Positions 46,782 through 57,210 of a DNA stretch of 64,000 nt are shown in pieces (within the stretch, counting starts at the first letter, position 1; each line of letters begins with the position of its first letter). Made by a program: the position numbers and the translations under genes. The stretch is from Narthecium ossifragum. Taxonomy: Eukaryota; Streptophyta; Magnoliopsida; Dioscoreales; Nartheciaceae. The stretch is from positions 9,727,485-9,791,484 of the forward strand of contig OY986968.1 of NCBI GenBank assembly GCA_963920575.1. The letters are read 5' to 3'. Below the pieces are notes generated by a model. The model saw only the letters and a program-made list of their open reading frames with translations. It did not search any database and was not told the DNA's origin.

Positions 46782-47538
46782 CAGTGTTTCAAAAAACGGT
46801 CTAGGCGGCCACCTAGGCGTTGGGCGCTTCCTGGCCGCCCCGATTAAGGCCTAGTCGATCGAGCTAGGCGTTCGGTTAAAAATCGGTCGCCTAGGCGGGC
46901 TGAGTGGGCGCGTAGGCGGGCTGGGCGGCTAGGCGGGCTGGGCGCCTAGGCAGGCTGGGCGGTTTGCTCTCTAGTTACTCACTTATCCCTTATCCACTTA
47001 ACCTAGTCTTTTGCTCTCTAATCTCCACCGACCGTGGACCACCAAGCGCCCTCACCCCCGCACGCGTCGCCCTCTCTGATCTCCACCGGTGCCTAGACGG
47101 ATCTCGAGACTCGAGAACTCATCTCTGTCGCTCCGCGCCACCCTCACCCCCGCGCCACGCCGCCCTCTCTGATCTCCACTAGCGCCTAGAAGGATCTCGG
47201 GACTCGAGATCTCACCTCCGCCGCTCCGCGCCGCCTTCACCTCGACCTTGAGAGATCTCACCTTCGTTTGCTCTCTGGTCTCAGATCTCCACCGACCTTA
47301 AGAGATCTCACCCCCGTTTGAGGCATATGCTTGAAAGTTGCTAGAATCAAAACTTTGAAAAGAATAGTATTGCTATTTAAGCTTTATATTTTTATTTATA
47401 TAATTATATGTAATAAAAATTAAATTAAAATTAAAAAAAATAAAACCGCCTAGTCCCCGCCTAGGCGTCCGACTAGTCCTCTGGTCGCTAGTCGCCGGGC
47501 TTCCGCCAGACTAGCGCCTAGTGTTTTTTAGAACCTTG
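46782..47538. mobile_element. Non-autonomous hAT element
   Basis: Ends CAGTGTTTCAAAAAAC and (inverse) CAAGGTTCTAAAAAAC, with an 8-bp duplication GGTCTAAA / GGTCTAAG (46774-46781, 47539-47546). Both ends are rich in CCTAGGCG phrases. No transposase. Confidence 0.82.
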
Positions 47539-47546
47539 GGTCTAAG

Positions 47547-48371
47547 GCTGTAGACATGCATGATAAGAATCCTACTTTATCAAGTCAATAGTGTTCTATA
47601 CAATACAGAGCATGAAAACTTCTTATACTCATACACATACTACCAACTCATGAAATCAACTTCTACACATCAAACATGCTAATCACCATCCAGAAGAACA
47701 CATGTGACGTGACAAATAAATGTTATGTACAGAAGCAACTTCTACCCACCATTAGTCCAAACACACTACTATCTTCATGACCAATCATCCAACCCTCACA
47801 CTTTGAGTACGACAAGCTCTTTCTTTCTCTTTTTCTTTTTCTTTTCAACTATTAGACACTTTGCCTTTTTACGCGAGCACTCTCCGCTTCTTGAGGCGCA
47901 GAGACCAGGTTACTTAGCAAAACACTTAATAGTTTTTTTTTATAACTATAAGTGGTTCTACCTTTTTACGTGAGCTCCCCTCTTCCTGAGGCAAGAACAC
48001 CCGGTTACTCAGTAGATCACTTAATAGTCGTTTAGGCACAGCTTGATCAAGCTCCAGAACTTTTTCTCTTTTTTTTCTTCTTTTTTTTTCTGCATGCAAT
48101 ACTCAACACTAGCTAATGCTGAAATCATGGTCTAAATTGGCAATAGCATGCTCATTCCTCTGGTGAGTATAATTACCACTGCACATCAAGTGTTCGTATG
48201 TGAATCACATGATGTTCTACCTTCAGGTTATCACACATGCAATCAATGTATAGGCCAATCCATGTGAAAGCAACATGTATAATAAGCATAAAAATTTCAG
48301 CTCATGTACAATTTCTAGTAACATACTCAATTCAACACTATTAAACTTCATAAGGTTGCATGTATGAGATC
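47547..48371 (-). other. 3' internal region of Athila1
   Basis: No coding. A unit of about 69 bp occurs twice (47863-47931 and 47960-48028; TTTTTACGxGAGC and CACTTAATAG). Pyrimidine runs lie at 47820-47845 and 48062-48090. Confidence 0.6.
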
Positions 48372-49682
48372 TAGGGGTGGCAATCTGGGTCATGACCCGT
48401 GAACCCGACCCGACCCGACCCGAGATAAACGGGTTTGGGTTTGGTATAAACGGGTTTGGGTTTGGTATAAACGGGTTCGGGTCGACCCGTTTATGACCCG
48501 TTTATAAACTAGTCGGGTCGGGTTGACCCGCGGGTTAGGCGGGTCAACCCGTTAACCCGTACCCACTAGTTATCCAGCCATCTACCCTGACTACCCACTT
48601 CCCTTACCCAGCCACCTACCCTTAGGAAGGCTCTCACCCTCTCCTCCACTCCTCTCTACTCCCCCTCGGCCGCCCGATCTCCCTCTCCCTCCGGGCCTCC
48701 GCTCCTCTCACCCTCTCCACCTCTTCCCTTGCCTCTCTGCTCCCCCCCTCTCCACGGCCTCCGCCTCCGCCCGGACCGCCCCCCACTCCTTCCCGTCGCC
48801 TCCACGGCCTCCTTCCGTCGCCTCCACGGCCTCCTCCACGGCCTCCTCGGCCTCCTCCACGCCCCCCACTCCTTCCCGTCGCCTCCACGGCCCCCACTCC
48901 TTCCCGTCCTCCTCGGCCTCCGCCTCCGGCCCCCACTCCTTCCCGTCCTCCACGGACTCCGCCCCCCAAGGCACTCCTTCCTGTCGCCGTCCTCCACGGC
49001 CTCCGCGAGGTCACCTCAGCGCCGACCACGACTACGAAGCTCCACTGCCATCCAGATTCGTCCAGATTCGTCCAGATCCGACTGCTTCCTCACCGCTACG
49101 ACTCAGATCCGGCCAGATCCGGCTGTTTCCCAGCCAGATCCGGCCAGATCTAGCTGTTTCCCAACCAGATCCGGCCCGATCTGGCTGTTTCCGGTCAGAT
49201 CCGGCTGTTAGCCAGCCAGATCCGGCCAGATCCGGCTGTTTTCGGCCAGATCCGACCAGATCTGGCTGTTTCCCGTCCAGATCCGGCCAGATCTGGCTGT
49301 TTTCGGCCAGATCCGGCTAGATCAGGCAAGATCCGACTGTTTTCGGCCGGATCCGGCCAGATCCGGCTGTTTCCCGGCCAGTTTGTAATTAGTTGTAATT
49401 TAATTGTAATTTGATATGATTGCTTGTATGGTTGTAACTTGTAACTATTGAGGATGTATTTTGATCAGATTGTAATTAGTTGTAATTTGATATGTTTAAT
49501 TGTTGTTAAACGGGTCAGATCGCGGGTCGGGTGGGGTTGACCCGTTTATAATTGGGTCGGGTTCGGGTTTAAAAACCTGACCCGTTTATTAAACGGGTCG
49601 GGTTCGGGTTTGGTGTTTTGTTAAACGGGTCAGTGTATGACCCAACCCGAACCTGACCCGCGAATCCGAATTGCCACCCCTA
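48372..49682. mobile_element. Non-autonomous hAT element carrying a minisatellite
   Basis: 1311 bp with inverted ends TAGGGGTGGCAAT and a perfect 8-bp duplication ATGAGATC (48364-48371, 49683-49690). Sub-terminal parts are runs of GACCCG and CGGGTTTGGG. The middle holds a CCTCCACGGCCTCC-rich block (48640-49030) and a BamHI-like CAGATCCGGC minisatellite (49105-49382). No transposase. Confidence 0.88.
49105..49382. repeat. Minisatellite of 28-36 bp units in the hAT element
   Basis: About nine units built on CCAGATCCGGCCAGATCCGG followed by CTGTTTCC or CTGTTTTCGG. Confidence 0.85.
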
Positions 49683-49690
49683 ATGAGATC

Positions 49691-50011
49691 ATGTATGCCT
49701 ACACCCCCCAACTTGAAATTCACATTGTCATCAATGTGTGCTAATCATGTAAATAAGCAGAAGGGTGTTGGCTGAATTTTCATATATAGCATAAATAAGA
49801 ATAGGAAATCGAAATAAGAGCGAGGCCACCTGACAGAATATCTGAAATCTTGCACAGGGCTCTCCATTGTGGCCGAATTTCACAAGCAAGGAAGTCGGAA
49901 GTCCAAGCATCCTAAAAATATAAAATAACAAACAAAAGCAGATGAGAATGAAAGCAAACAAACTAAAACAATCTAACCTAAATAAAATAGAAATGATAGA
50001 TAGTAGAGAGA
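49691..50011 (-). other. Athila1 region between integrase and hAT
   Basis: Begins with CACCCCCCAACTTGAAATTC, a phrase common in the 3' part of such elements. No coding is supported. Confidence 0.5.
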
Positions 50012-51160
50012 TCATCCCTCGTAGATAGGGTCTACGAGAGAAACGGTGTGCTCCTCAGGGTCCGCTTTCTCTGGAATCGGCTTCAAGCGCTGTCCATTAA
50101 CCATAAACAGCCTCCCATCCTTTGGGTCTTCAACTTCCACAGCCCCATTCTCAAATATTCTGCTAACGGTGAAGGAGCCTGTCCAGCGTGATCTCAGCTT
50201 CCCAGGATGGAGATGCAGTCGTGCATCATACAGATAAGCTTGCTGTCCTACTTGAAACGTCTTACGCAGGATCTTCTTGTCATGGTAGGCCTTTGTCTTT
50301 GCCTTGAAGATCCTGGAACTCTCATAAGCATCATTCTTGAGTTCCTTCAACTTAGATAGCTGGAGTTTCCGTTCCTGACCTGCAGTATCCAAAGTAAAAT
50401 TTAGTGACTTAATAGCCCAATATGCCTTATGTTCTAACTCAACTGGAAGATGACATGGTTTTTCATAAACTAGGCGAAATGACGACATCCCCATCGTAGT
50501 CTTGTGGGCAGTGCGATATGCCCACAACGCATATGATAGCCTCAACGACCAGTCTTTTCGGTTGGGGCCAACTGTCTTCTCTAAGATTTGCTTGATCTCC
50601 CTGTTGGTCAGTTCAGCTTGGCTATTCGTCTGTGGATGATAAACAATGGAAATCTTATGTGTGACTCCATACCTGCGCATCAAAGTCTCAAAGGAGCGAT
50701 TACAAAAATGCGATCCCTGGTCACTAATAATAACCCTAGGAGTACCAAATCTAGACAGAACATGCTCTTTAAGAAACTTGATGACAGTGGAATGATCATT
50801 ATTCCTACATGCAATAGCCTCCACCCACTTAGAAACATATTCCAAGACCAACAATATATATGAATAGCCAAAAGAAGAAGGAAAGGGTCCCATAAAGTCT
50901 ATACCCCAACAATCAAAAATCTCTACAGCTTGAATGGGGTTCAAAGGCATCATATGTCTTTTAGATAAAGCTCCTAACGTTAGGCATCTATCACCGGATC
51001 TGCAGAAAATGCTAACATCATGAAACATGGTAGGCCAGTAAAAACCACTTTGAAGAATTTTAGTAGCAGTCTTTTTCATCGAGAAATGGCCTCTACATGC
51101 ATGAGAGTGACAGAATGTAATGAAACTTTTTATTTCATAATCAGGGACACAATGGCGCAT
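50012..51160 (-). pseudogene. int: Athila1 integrase
   Basis: 382 codons. The zinc finger is at residues 18-59 (CHSHACRGHF then FCRSGDRC), where one of the two paired cysteines expected in CxxC is G. The DD35E core is complete: D88 (WGIDFMGPF), D147 (IISDQGSHF) and E183 (QAELTNREI). GPF-like C-terminal segment: FQVGQQAYLYDARLHLHPGKLRSRWTGSFTVSRIFENGAVEV. The ORF follows the RNase H part after a TAG near 51200. It inserts the DNA copy into the genome. The finger change and upstream stops make it inactive here. Confidence 0.9.
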
Positions 51161-51199
51161 AATCTGGTCAGGATAATACTTAAACAGACAAGGATCATC

Positions 51200-51631
51200 C
51201 TAATAAAATTTCTTTATCTCAACAAAAAATCTACGCTTATCCTGCGCACTCCAAAAGGAAGGGATCTCACCTGTCGCTAAGTAATTAACAATGTGCGCAT
51301 ACCAGGGCAGCCGTGCAACTGAAAAGAGTTGCTCATCAGGGAAGCCATCCATAATTTGTGGCTCATTTTCCGCTACTTCCATCATCAACCTCGAAAGGTG
51401 ATCAGCGACAACGTTCTCCACACCCTTTTTATCTTTTATGGAAATATCAAATTCCGATAAGATTAATATCCAACGAATTAGGCGCAGTTTAGCATCCTTC
51501 TTGGTGAGAAGGTACTTAAGCGCAGCATGATCAGTGAAAATAGTGATAGGAGAACCAATCAAATAAGCATAAAACTTGTCTAATGCAAAGACTATAGCTA
51601 ACAGTTCTTTCTCAGTAATAGAATAATTCAT
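51200..51631 (-). pseudogene. rnh: Athila1 RNase H part
   Basis: MNYSITEKELLAIVFALDKF, TIFTDHAALKYLL and RWILILSEFDISIKDKKGVENVVADHLSRL are the usual RNase H motifs with D at FTDH and the last VADHLSR. Upstream (51754-51632) the domain start LPFELMCDASDFAVGAVLGQ is in the same frame but holds three stops, each one transition from a sense codon. Confidence 0.88.
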
Positions 51632-51754
51632 CTATGCATTATTCAAGGTTCGGCTAGCATAATGAATAACATGAGGTTTATCATCTTTTCACTGTCCTAA
51701 AACAGCTCCTACAGCAAAATCACTTGCATCACACATCAATTCAAAAGGAAGGCT

Positions 51755-53590
51755 CTAATCAGGTGGTTGCACAATAGGTGCGGAAGTCAATTTACCAATC
51801 AAGGCTTGAAAAGCCTCTTGACAAGCAATAGTCCACTCAAAAGGGGTATCCTTTATCAAAAGATTACACAAAGGACGAGCAATAGCAGAAAAATTCTGAA
51901 TGAATCTCCTGTAAAAACCAACATGCCCTAGAAAGGATCTAACATCTTTAACAATCTTTGGCACATGAAGCTTTGAGATGAGATCGATTTTTGATCGATC
52001 CACCTCAATGCCTCTAGAAGAGACAATATGGCCCAACACAATACCTGAGGGCACCATGAAGTGACACTTTTCCCAATTAAGCACAAGGTGCTTCTCTTCA
52101 CACCTGACCAAAACTCTCTTTAAGTTTTGCAAGCATGCATCAAAAGTATTACCAAATACAGTCAAGTCATCCATATATACTTCCATACATTCCTCGATCA
52201 TATCAACAAACATATTCATCATACAACGCTGAAAAGTAGCAGGAGCATTACACAATCCAAATGGCATTCTACGGAAAGCATAAGTACCAAAAGGACATGT
52301 AAAAGTAGTTTTTTCCTGATCCTCTAAAGCAATCTCAATCTGATAATATCCAGAATAACCATCAAGAAAACAATAAAAAGGATGTCCAACTACTCTCTCT
52401 AAAATTTGATTTAGAAAAGGCAGTGGAAAATGACCCTTACGGGTGGCAGCATTCAGTTTCCTATAATCTATACACATACACCATCTTGTCACCAATTTAG
52501 TGGGGACAAAGTCTCCACTTTTATTTTTAACAAAGATGACACCAGATTTTTTAGGCACAACCTGCGCAGGGCTCACCCATTTGCTATCAGCAATAGGGTA
52601 GATGATCACTGCATCTAATAATTTAAACACTTCGATTTTTACTACCTTTTTCATTGTAGGGTTCAACCTACGTTGAGGATCCCTACGAGGTACATCCCCT
52701 TGTTCAAGATTAATCATATGGGAACATATCAATGGACTAATACCTTTCAGATCTGCTATACTCCATCCAATAGCTGATTTATACTCATTTAAAACGCTAA
52801 ATAATTGTTCACCTTGCTCTGCAGTTAATGCTGAAGAAATAATAATTGGGTATGTATCACCTGGACCAAGATAGGCATGCTCCAATCCTTGAGGAAGCGG
52901 CTTCAGGTCCAGCTTGGGCGGCTCTACTGATGATGGTGTTGGTGGATGTCCTCTTTCTGGCAGTTCTTCAAACTTTGGATTCCATGGACCTGCAAAAGAA
53001 CAATGTTCCAAATTTTTACACATACCATCAACATCAACATTTTCATCCAAATCTAATTCAAGAAAATTAATTTCAGTTGTAGCAAACTCCTCTTCAGTGA
53101 GCAGATCAATCTGGTAAGTCTGCTGGCATTCATCATCCTCATCATGCTGCTTAGCAACATTAAAAACATTAATTTCTAAAGTCATATTCCCAAAAGTTAA
53201 CTTCATTAAGCCATTCTTGCAATTAATTATAGCATTAGCAGTAGCAAGAAACGGTCTACCTAAAATAATAGGAATTCTAGAATCAGCAGTTACTACAGCC
53301 TGAGTATCCAAGACTAAGAAATCAACAGGGTAATAAAATTTATCTATTTGAACAAGCACATCTTCAACTACTCCTCGTGGAGTCTTCATGGATCTATCTG
53401 CCAATTGCAAAACCACAGATGTCGACTTAATCTGTCCCAAACCAAGTTGCAAGTAAACAGAATATGGCATCAAATTAACACTCGCACCAAGATCTAATAA
53501 AGTTTGTCCTACTTCATGCTCTCCAATGAAACAAGACACAGTAGGACAACCAGGATCCTTATATTTAGGAGGAATCCTATGCTGAAGCAA
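51755..53590 (-). pseudogene. pro-rt: Athila1 protease and reverse transcriptase
   Basis: 611 codons. Protease: LLDLGASVNLMPYSVY at residues 31-46 with the catalytic Asp, then VVLQLADRSMKTPRGVVEDV and IPIILGRPFLATANA. Reverse transcriptase: MCIDYRKLNAATRKGHFPLPF, FLDGYSGYYQI, MPFGLCNAPATFQRCM, and the catalytic YMDD in MEVYMDDLTVFG, then FLGHVGFYRRFIQNFS. The frame ends in TAG (a likely TGG to TAG change in PDWSLPF) before RNase H. It copies element RNA to DNA in the capsid. Confidence 0.93.
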
Positions 53591-53630
53591 AGCACTAACT
53601 TGCTTTGTTAAAAATGCAGTTTTCTTTACA

Positions 53631-53661
53631 CGATCCCCGGCAACGGCGCCAATTTTTTATG
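53631..53661 (-). other. Misplaced primer-binding-site copy inside the gag-protease frame
   Basis: The plus strand has CGATCCCCGGCAACGGCGCC followed by A: 21 bases equal to the 3' end of tRNA-Asp, then AATTTTTTATGTC, close to the LTR-end sequence of the element itself (AATTTTGATGTC). Without it the frames CTMKK and KKTAFLTKQVSALLQ would be near neighbours. Confidence 0.85.
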
Positions 53662-53814
53662 TCATTTCTTCATAGTGCATAAATCTTTAATCACTTTAGC
53701 ATATGTAGGAATTTGCTTAAAAACATGCAAGAGAGGAAGGTTTACCTTAACCTGCCGAAGATGCTCCAAAACCTCGTTGTTGGGCTCCATAGTCAATTTA
53801 GTGGATTTCAATGC

Positions 53815-55492
53815 CTAAGGGAAAGGGACACGTACCTTAAAGTCACATGGTGTAGGGCCATCTGAATGATTGGTCTCTACATGGTTCTCATCAATCCGGT
53901 CCTCTTCTTCAACAACAATAGGAGGTTTGGTGGGCTCTTGTGAATGGCTTTTTGTTGTTTTCCCGCTTCTTGTAGTTACGGCGTTCATCTCCTTCACATT
54001 ATTTTGCTCAGCACTAGATACCTGCTTTTGTTGTGGTTGAGCTGGGAACTTTCCTCGTTCATGCACGCTCAAAGAGTTGATTAGCTTCGTGATCTAGCTC
54101 TTAATCTCTTGAACATCCTCCTTTCTTTCCTTAGATTCCTGCACAATCATAGATTTCAGTTCCTGTAAACTATCATTAAATGTTGGCCTAGGAAAGCCAG
54201 ATGTATTATAAGGAGGGTTAGAAAAAGGCTTATTAGGTGGCGGTTGATGATGCTCATTGCTTTGTGGAGCATTCGACTTCCAGCTGAAGTTCGGATGCTC
54301 TCGTCATCCTGGATTATACGTTTCCGAGTAAGGGGTGTACGGTCTCCTGAATCCGCCTACAGCGTTGCAATGCTCGTCATACACACCTCTCATCTCAACA
54401 TAAGTAGGGCAATTGTCAATCTGGTGGTCCACACCTTGACACATCGCACACGGCCCAGCCGGCCTTGTAGGTTCATTATATGGAGAGGTCCGGGCTGCCA
54501 TCATATCTTTGGTCTTTAATAGCTCCAGTTCCCTTGTTAGACTCTCCACTTTAGCCTTGAGTGCATCCTCCTCCCGCAGGTGATAAATTCCTCCACCTGG
54601 TTGCTGCGGTGGTGGTCTGGCCCGGTTTGTACTTTCTGTTGCATTCGGTCCAGTCCATGTATGAGCTTTCTCAGCAAGCTCAGTCAAGTATTCAATTGCT
54701 ACATCAGGATCTTTTTTGCAAAAATTCACCGTTGCACATTATTTCAACAAATTGACGTTCTCTAACAGTTAAACCATCATAGAAATAACTAACAAGACAC
54801 CAACTTTCATATCCATGATGAGGACATAAATTCAACATGTCTTTAAATCATTCCCACGCCTGATACAAAGTTTCACTATCCTTCTGTGTGAAGATTGAAA
54901 TCTGTCTTTTAAGTGCATTGGTTTTGTGCTGTGGAAAATACTTGTTAAAAAATATCTGTGTCATTTCAGCCCAAGATCCTATAGATCGTGGCCTCAAGGA
55001 ATATAACCATCTCTTCGCTCTATTCTTCAGTGAGAAGGGAAAAAACTTAAGTCGGATCATATCTAATGCACCTGATTGGCCATGGAAGGTCGCTACTACT
55101 TCCTCAAACTCCCTAATATGCACATATGGATTTTCATTTTCCAACCCATGGAAGGTAGCAAGCAACTGAATCATGCCAGGTTTAAAGTCAACATGTGCTA
55201 CATTAGGTGGAAACATGATGCATGAAGGTGTAGTAGTGTGTGTGGGATGCAAATATTCTTGCAAACTCCTAGGAGGTTGTTCTTTCTCGTGCTCAACCAT
55301 AATGAAAATATGATGTGAAGTTTGTGACTGTGCGTCAAAGAGATAAGCTATATATGTCTCACTATCAGAAGTTTCAGAATCACCCTCGGGGTGTCTACCA
55401 AATCTGCCTAGTTCGTCTCTATACCGAGGCATACACCAACAAACACACAATCCAAAAGATGCAAACCAACTAAAGAAAATAGGCAAAAACAA
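53815..55492 (-). pseudogene. gag: Athila1 gag, broken
   Basis: Three ORFs: 55492-54848, 54729-54304 and 54072-53815. The first has VDFKPGMIQLLATFHGLENENPYVHIREFEEVVATF and LKNRAKRWLYSLRPRSIGSWAEMTQIFFNKYFP, the core of a retrotransposon gag. The second holds a knuckle CAMCQGVDHQIDNC (C-x2-C-x4-H-x4-C). The third has TTRSGKTT, the link toward protease. The likely start is the MPRYRDEL or MVEHEKEQ methionine rather than the hydrophobic leader at 55492, which lies in AT-rich leader sequence. Stops and frameshifts separate the parts. Confidence 0.85.
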
Positions 55493-55659
55493 TAATTGAA
55501 ACTAAGCTTACTAACTAAAACCGAATAAAAAAACAATCCTAATAAAGAAGAAAAGTCAAATTTGAAATAAAGAAATAAAGACTAAAGAAAATGAACGAAG
55601 TTACCGCTTTCGATGTCTACAATCACTGTAATATGATTCTAGCGCTTTTCTGAACCATC

Positions 55660-55677
55660 TCCCCGGCAACGGCGCCA
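55660..55677 (-). other. Primer binding site of Athila1, tRNA-Asp type
   Basis: The minus strand reads TGGCGCCGTTGCCGGGGA, 18 bases complementary to the 3' end of tRNA-Asp(GTC), eight bases from the LTR. Confidence 0.9.
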
Positions 55678-55685
55678 AATTTTGA

Positions 55686-57210
55686 TGTCGCTCAAATGTG
55701 TCACACACAGCGGTCGCGGTGCAGTACAACATAAGAGAGGTCGAACCCACAGAGAGACAAGCAGGAAAGATCCAGAAACGCGAATAACAATGAATTGAAG
55801 ACAAACAAGAACGTTAAAGTTAAGAAAGTAGATCGAAGATGTAATGATTAGATAAAGTTAACAAAAGAAATCAGGATTTGGATGAGGCTAGGCTTCAGGA
55901 ATCACTTCACTCGGATTTGGGTTCTTCTCTTCTCAATGGTTCATATGATACTCAGTCAAGGGATTCACATCTCAATCACCTTAACCGGAAGATATGAAAC
56001 TATAAACCTAACAAAACATATAAATGTCTTTTCCTACGATTGATTCTTCCTTATTATAAGTCCAACTTCATCCAACCCAAACCTAAGAATATATGATACC
56101 GGCTGTCACTACAGGCAACATATAGCAAAAGTTCATCGGGACAAAGCCCTAATTCTATCTAACCAGATCTCTAAGAATACACAATACCAACTCTCACAAT
56201 CGGCAATGCATAGCAAAGATTTCACGAGATAAAGTAGGTAAAAAATAGATAAAACTATGGGATTATAAGATCATGAAAGAAGCATGACTGGATTCATAAT
56301 ATTAATCGTCCACATAGAAATCTATAATCTGAAAATAATCTTTGAAGATCCAATACATAGAAAAGAGTTTAACAATAAAGATTAAAACTATGAACCATTG
56401 TTGGAGAAGAAGCCCTAGTCCTCGCTAGATCATCCGTCCGCCATGCCCGCGGATTACTCGGCCATGGATGGAGATTCCTTCATCTTCTTCCTTTGGAAAA
56501 CGTTTAGAAAAGAGCCTCCAAAAACGTCCAAGAACTCCCTAAAGATCTCCCCAAGAAGTCTATTTATAGGCTTTTGTGAAACCCTAACTCGGATTAGATC
56601 TCAGCCCTTGATCTTTTCCGCAGATCGATCCCCCTTTGAAAAGAGATCGATCTTCTTCCTTTTATGAACTCAGGATCTAGATTTTGTTCGACAAAGATCG
56701 ATCTCCTTTAAAAACGGATCGATCTTCTTCCCACGGATGACAGGCGCTTCCAGGTTCGGATCGATCTCTTTTGGAAAGAAGATCGATCCCTTTATTTCGG
56801 ATTCAAATTTCTCCTCACGGTCTTTTTTTCATCTCTGGGTGCATAAGGGATCGATATCTTTTGGAAAGAGATCGATCTCTTATTCTCTGCGTATTTCTTC
56901 TGCTATTCTGCCCTGGGCTGGTTGTAGTAAAAGCACTGTAACTTTCTCTAGAAAACTCGGAATCACGAACCGTAAAATTTTCCAGAAACTAGACTTCAAC
57001 AGCTTTCCAACCATGTATGGAACTTCATCTGGTTCGTTCCGAGAAGGTACAGTTTTGGCGTTAAAGACCCATCTTTGCTTCAATTTCCTGCATAATACAA
57101 ATAACTTTCTGAAACAACATATACGAATGAAATCATCTATATTAATCATGAAAACTAAGCAAATAAGCTGCTCTTAGTCATGTTTAGAGTGCACTTTTAT
57201 GTACTCATCA
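55686..57210 (-). repeat. 5' LTR of Athila1
   Basis: Starts TGTCGCTCAAATGTG next to the primer site and ends GTACTCATCA. Palindromes at 56633-56880. Confidence 0.9.

Larger units (their letters stand above)
45179..57210 (-). mobile_element. Athila-type element (Athila1), nearly complete
   Basis: Two LTRs of 1525 bp each (55686-57210 and 45179-46703), nearly identical by eye. A tRNA-Asp primer site TGGCGCCGTTGCCGGGGA lies on the minus strand (55677-55660). Gag, protease, RT, RNase H and integrase follow, then a long 3' region with two hAT insertions and a polypurine tract TAGGGGGTT beside the 3' LTR. The tRNA-Asp primer and the gag style fit Athila. No env-like ORF is found. The outer end of the 3' LTR has drifted (AAAG for GACA) and no clean 5-bp duplication is seen. 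Confidence 0.9.

Noticed and set aside
48634..49211. Overlapping ORFs of 113-160 codons, G/R/E-rich or L/P/R-rich
   Set aside because: Open in several frames on both strands because of the CCTCCACGG repeat inside a hAT element. No real protein.
55660..55677. Possible tRNA-Asp gene
   Set aside because: Only the 3' 18 bases of the tRNA are present, as expected for a primer binding site. No cloverleaf around it.
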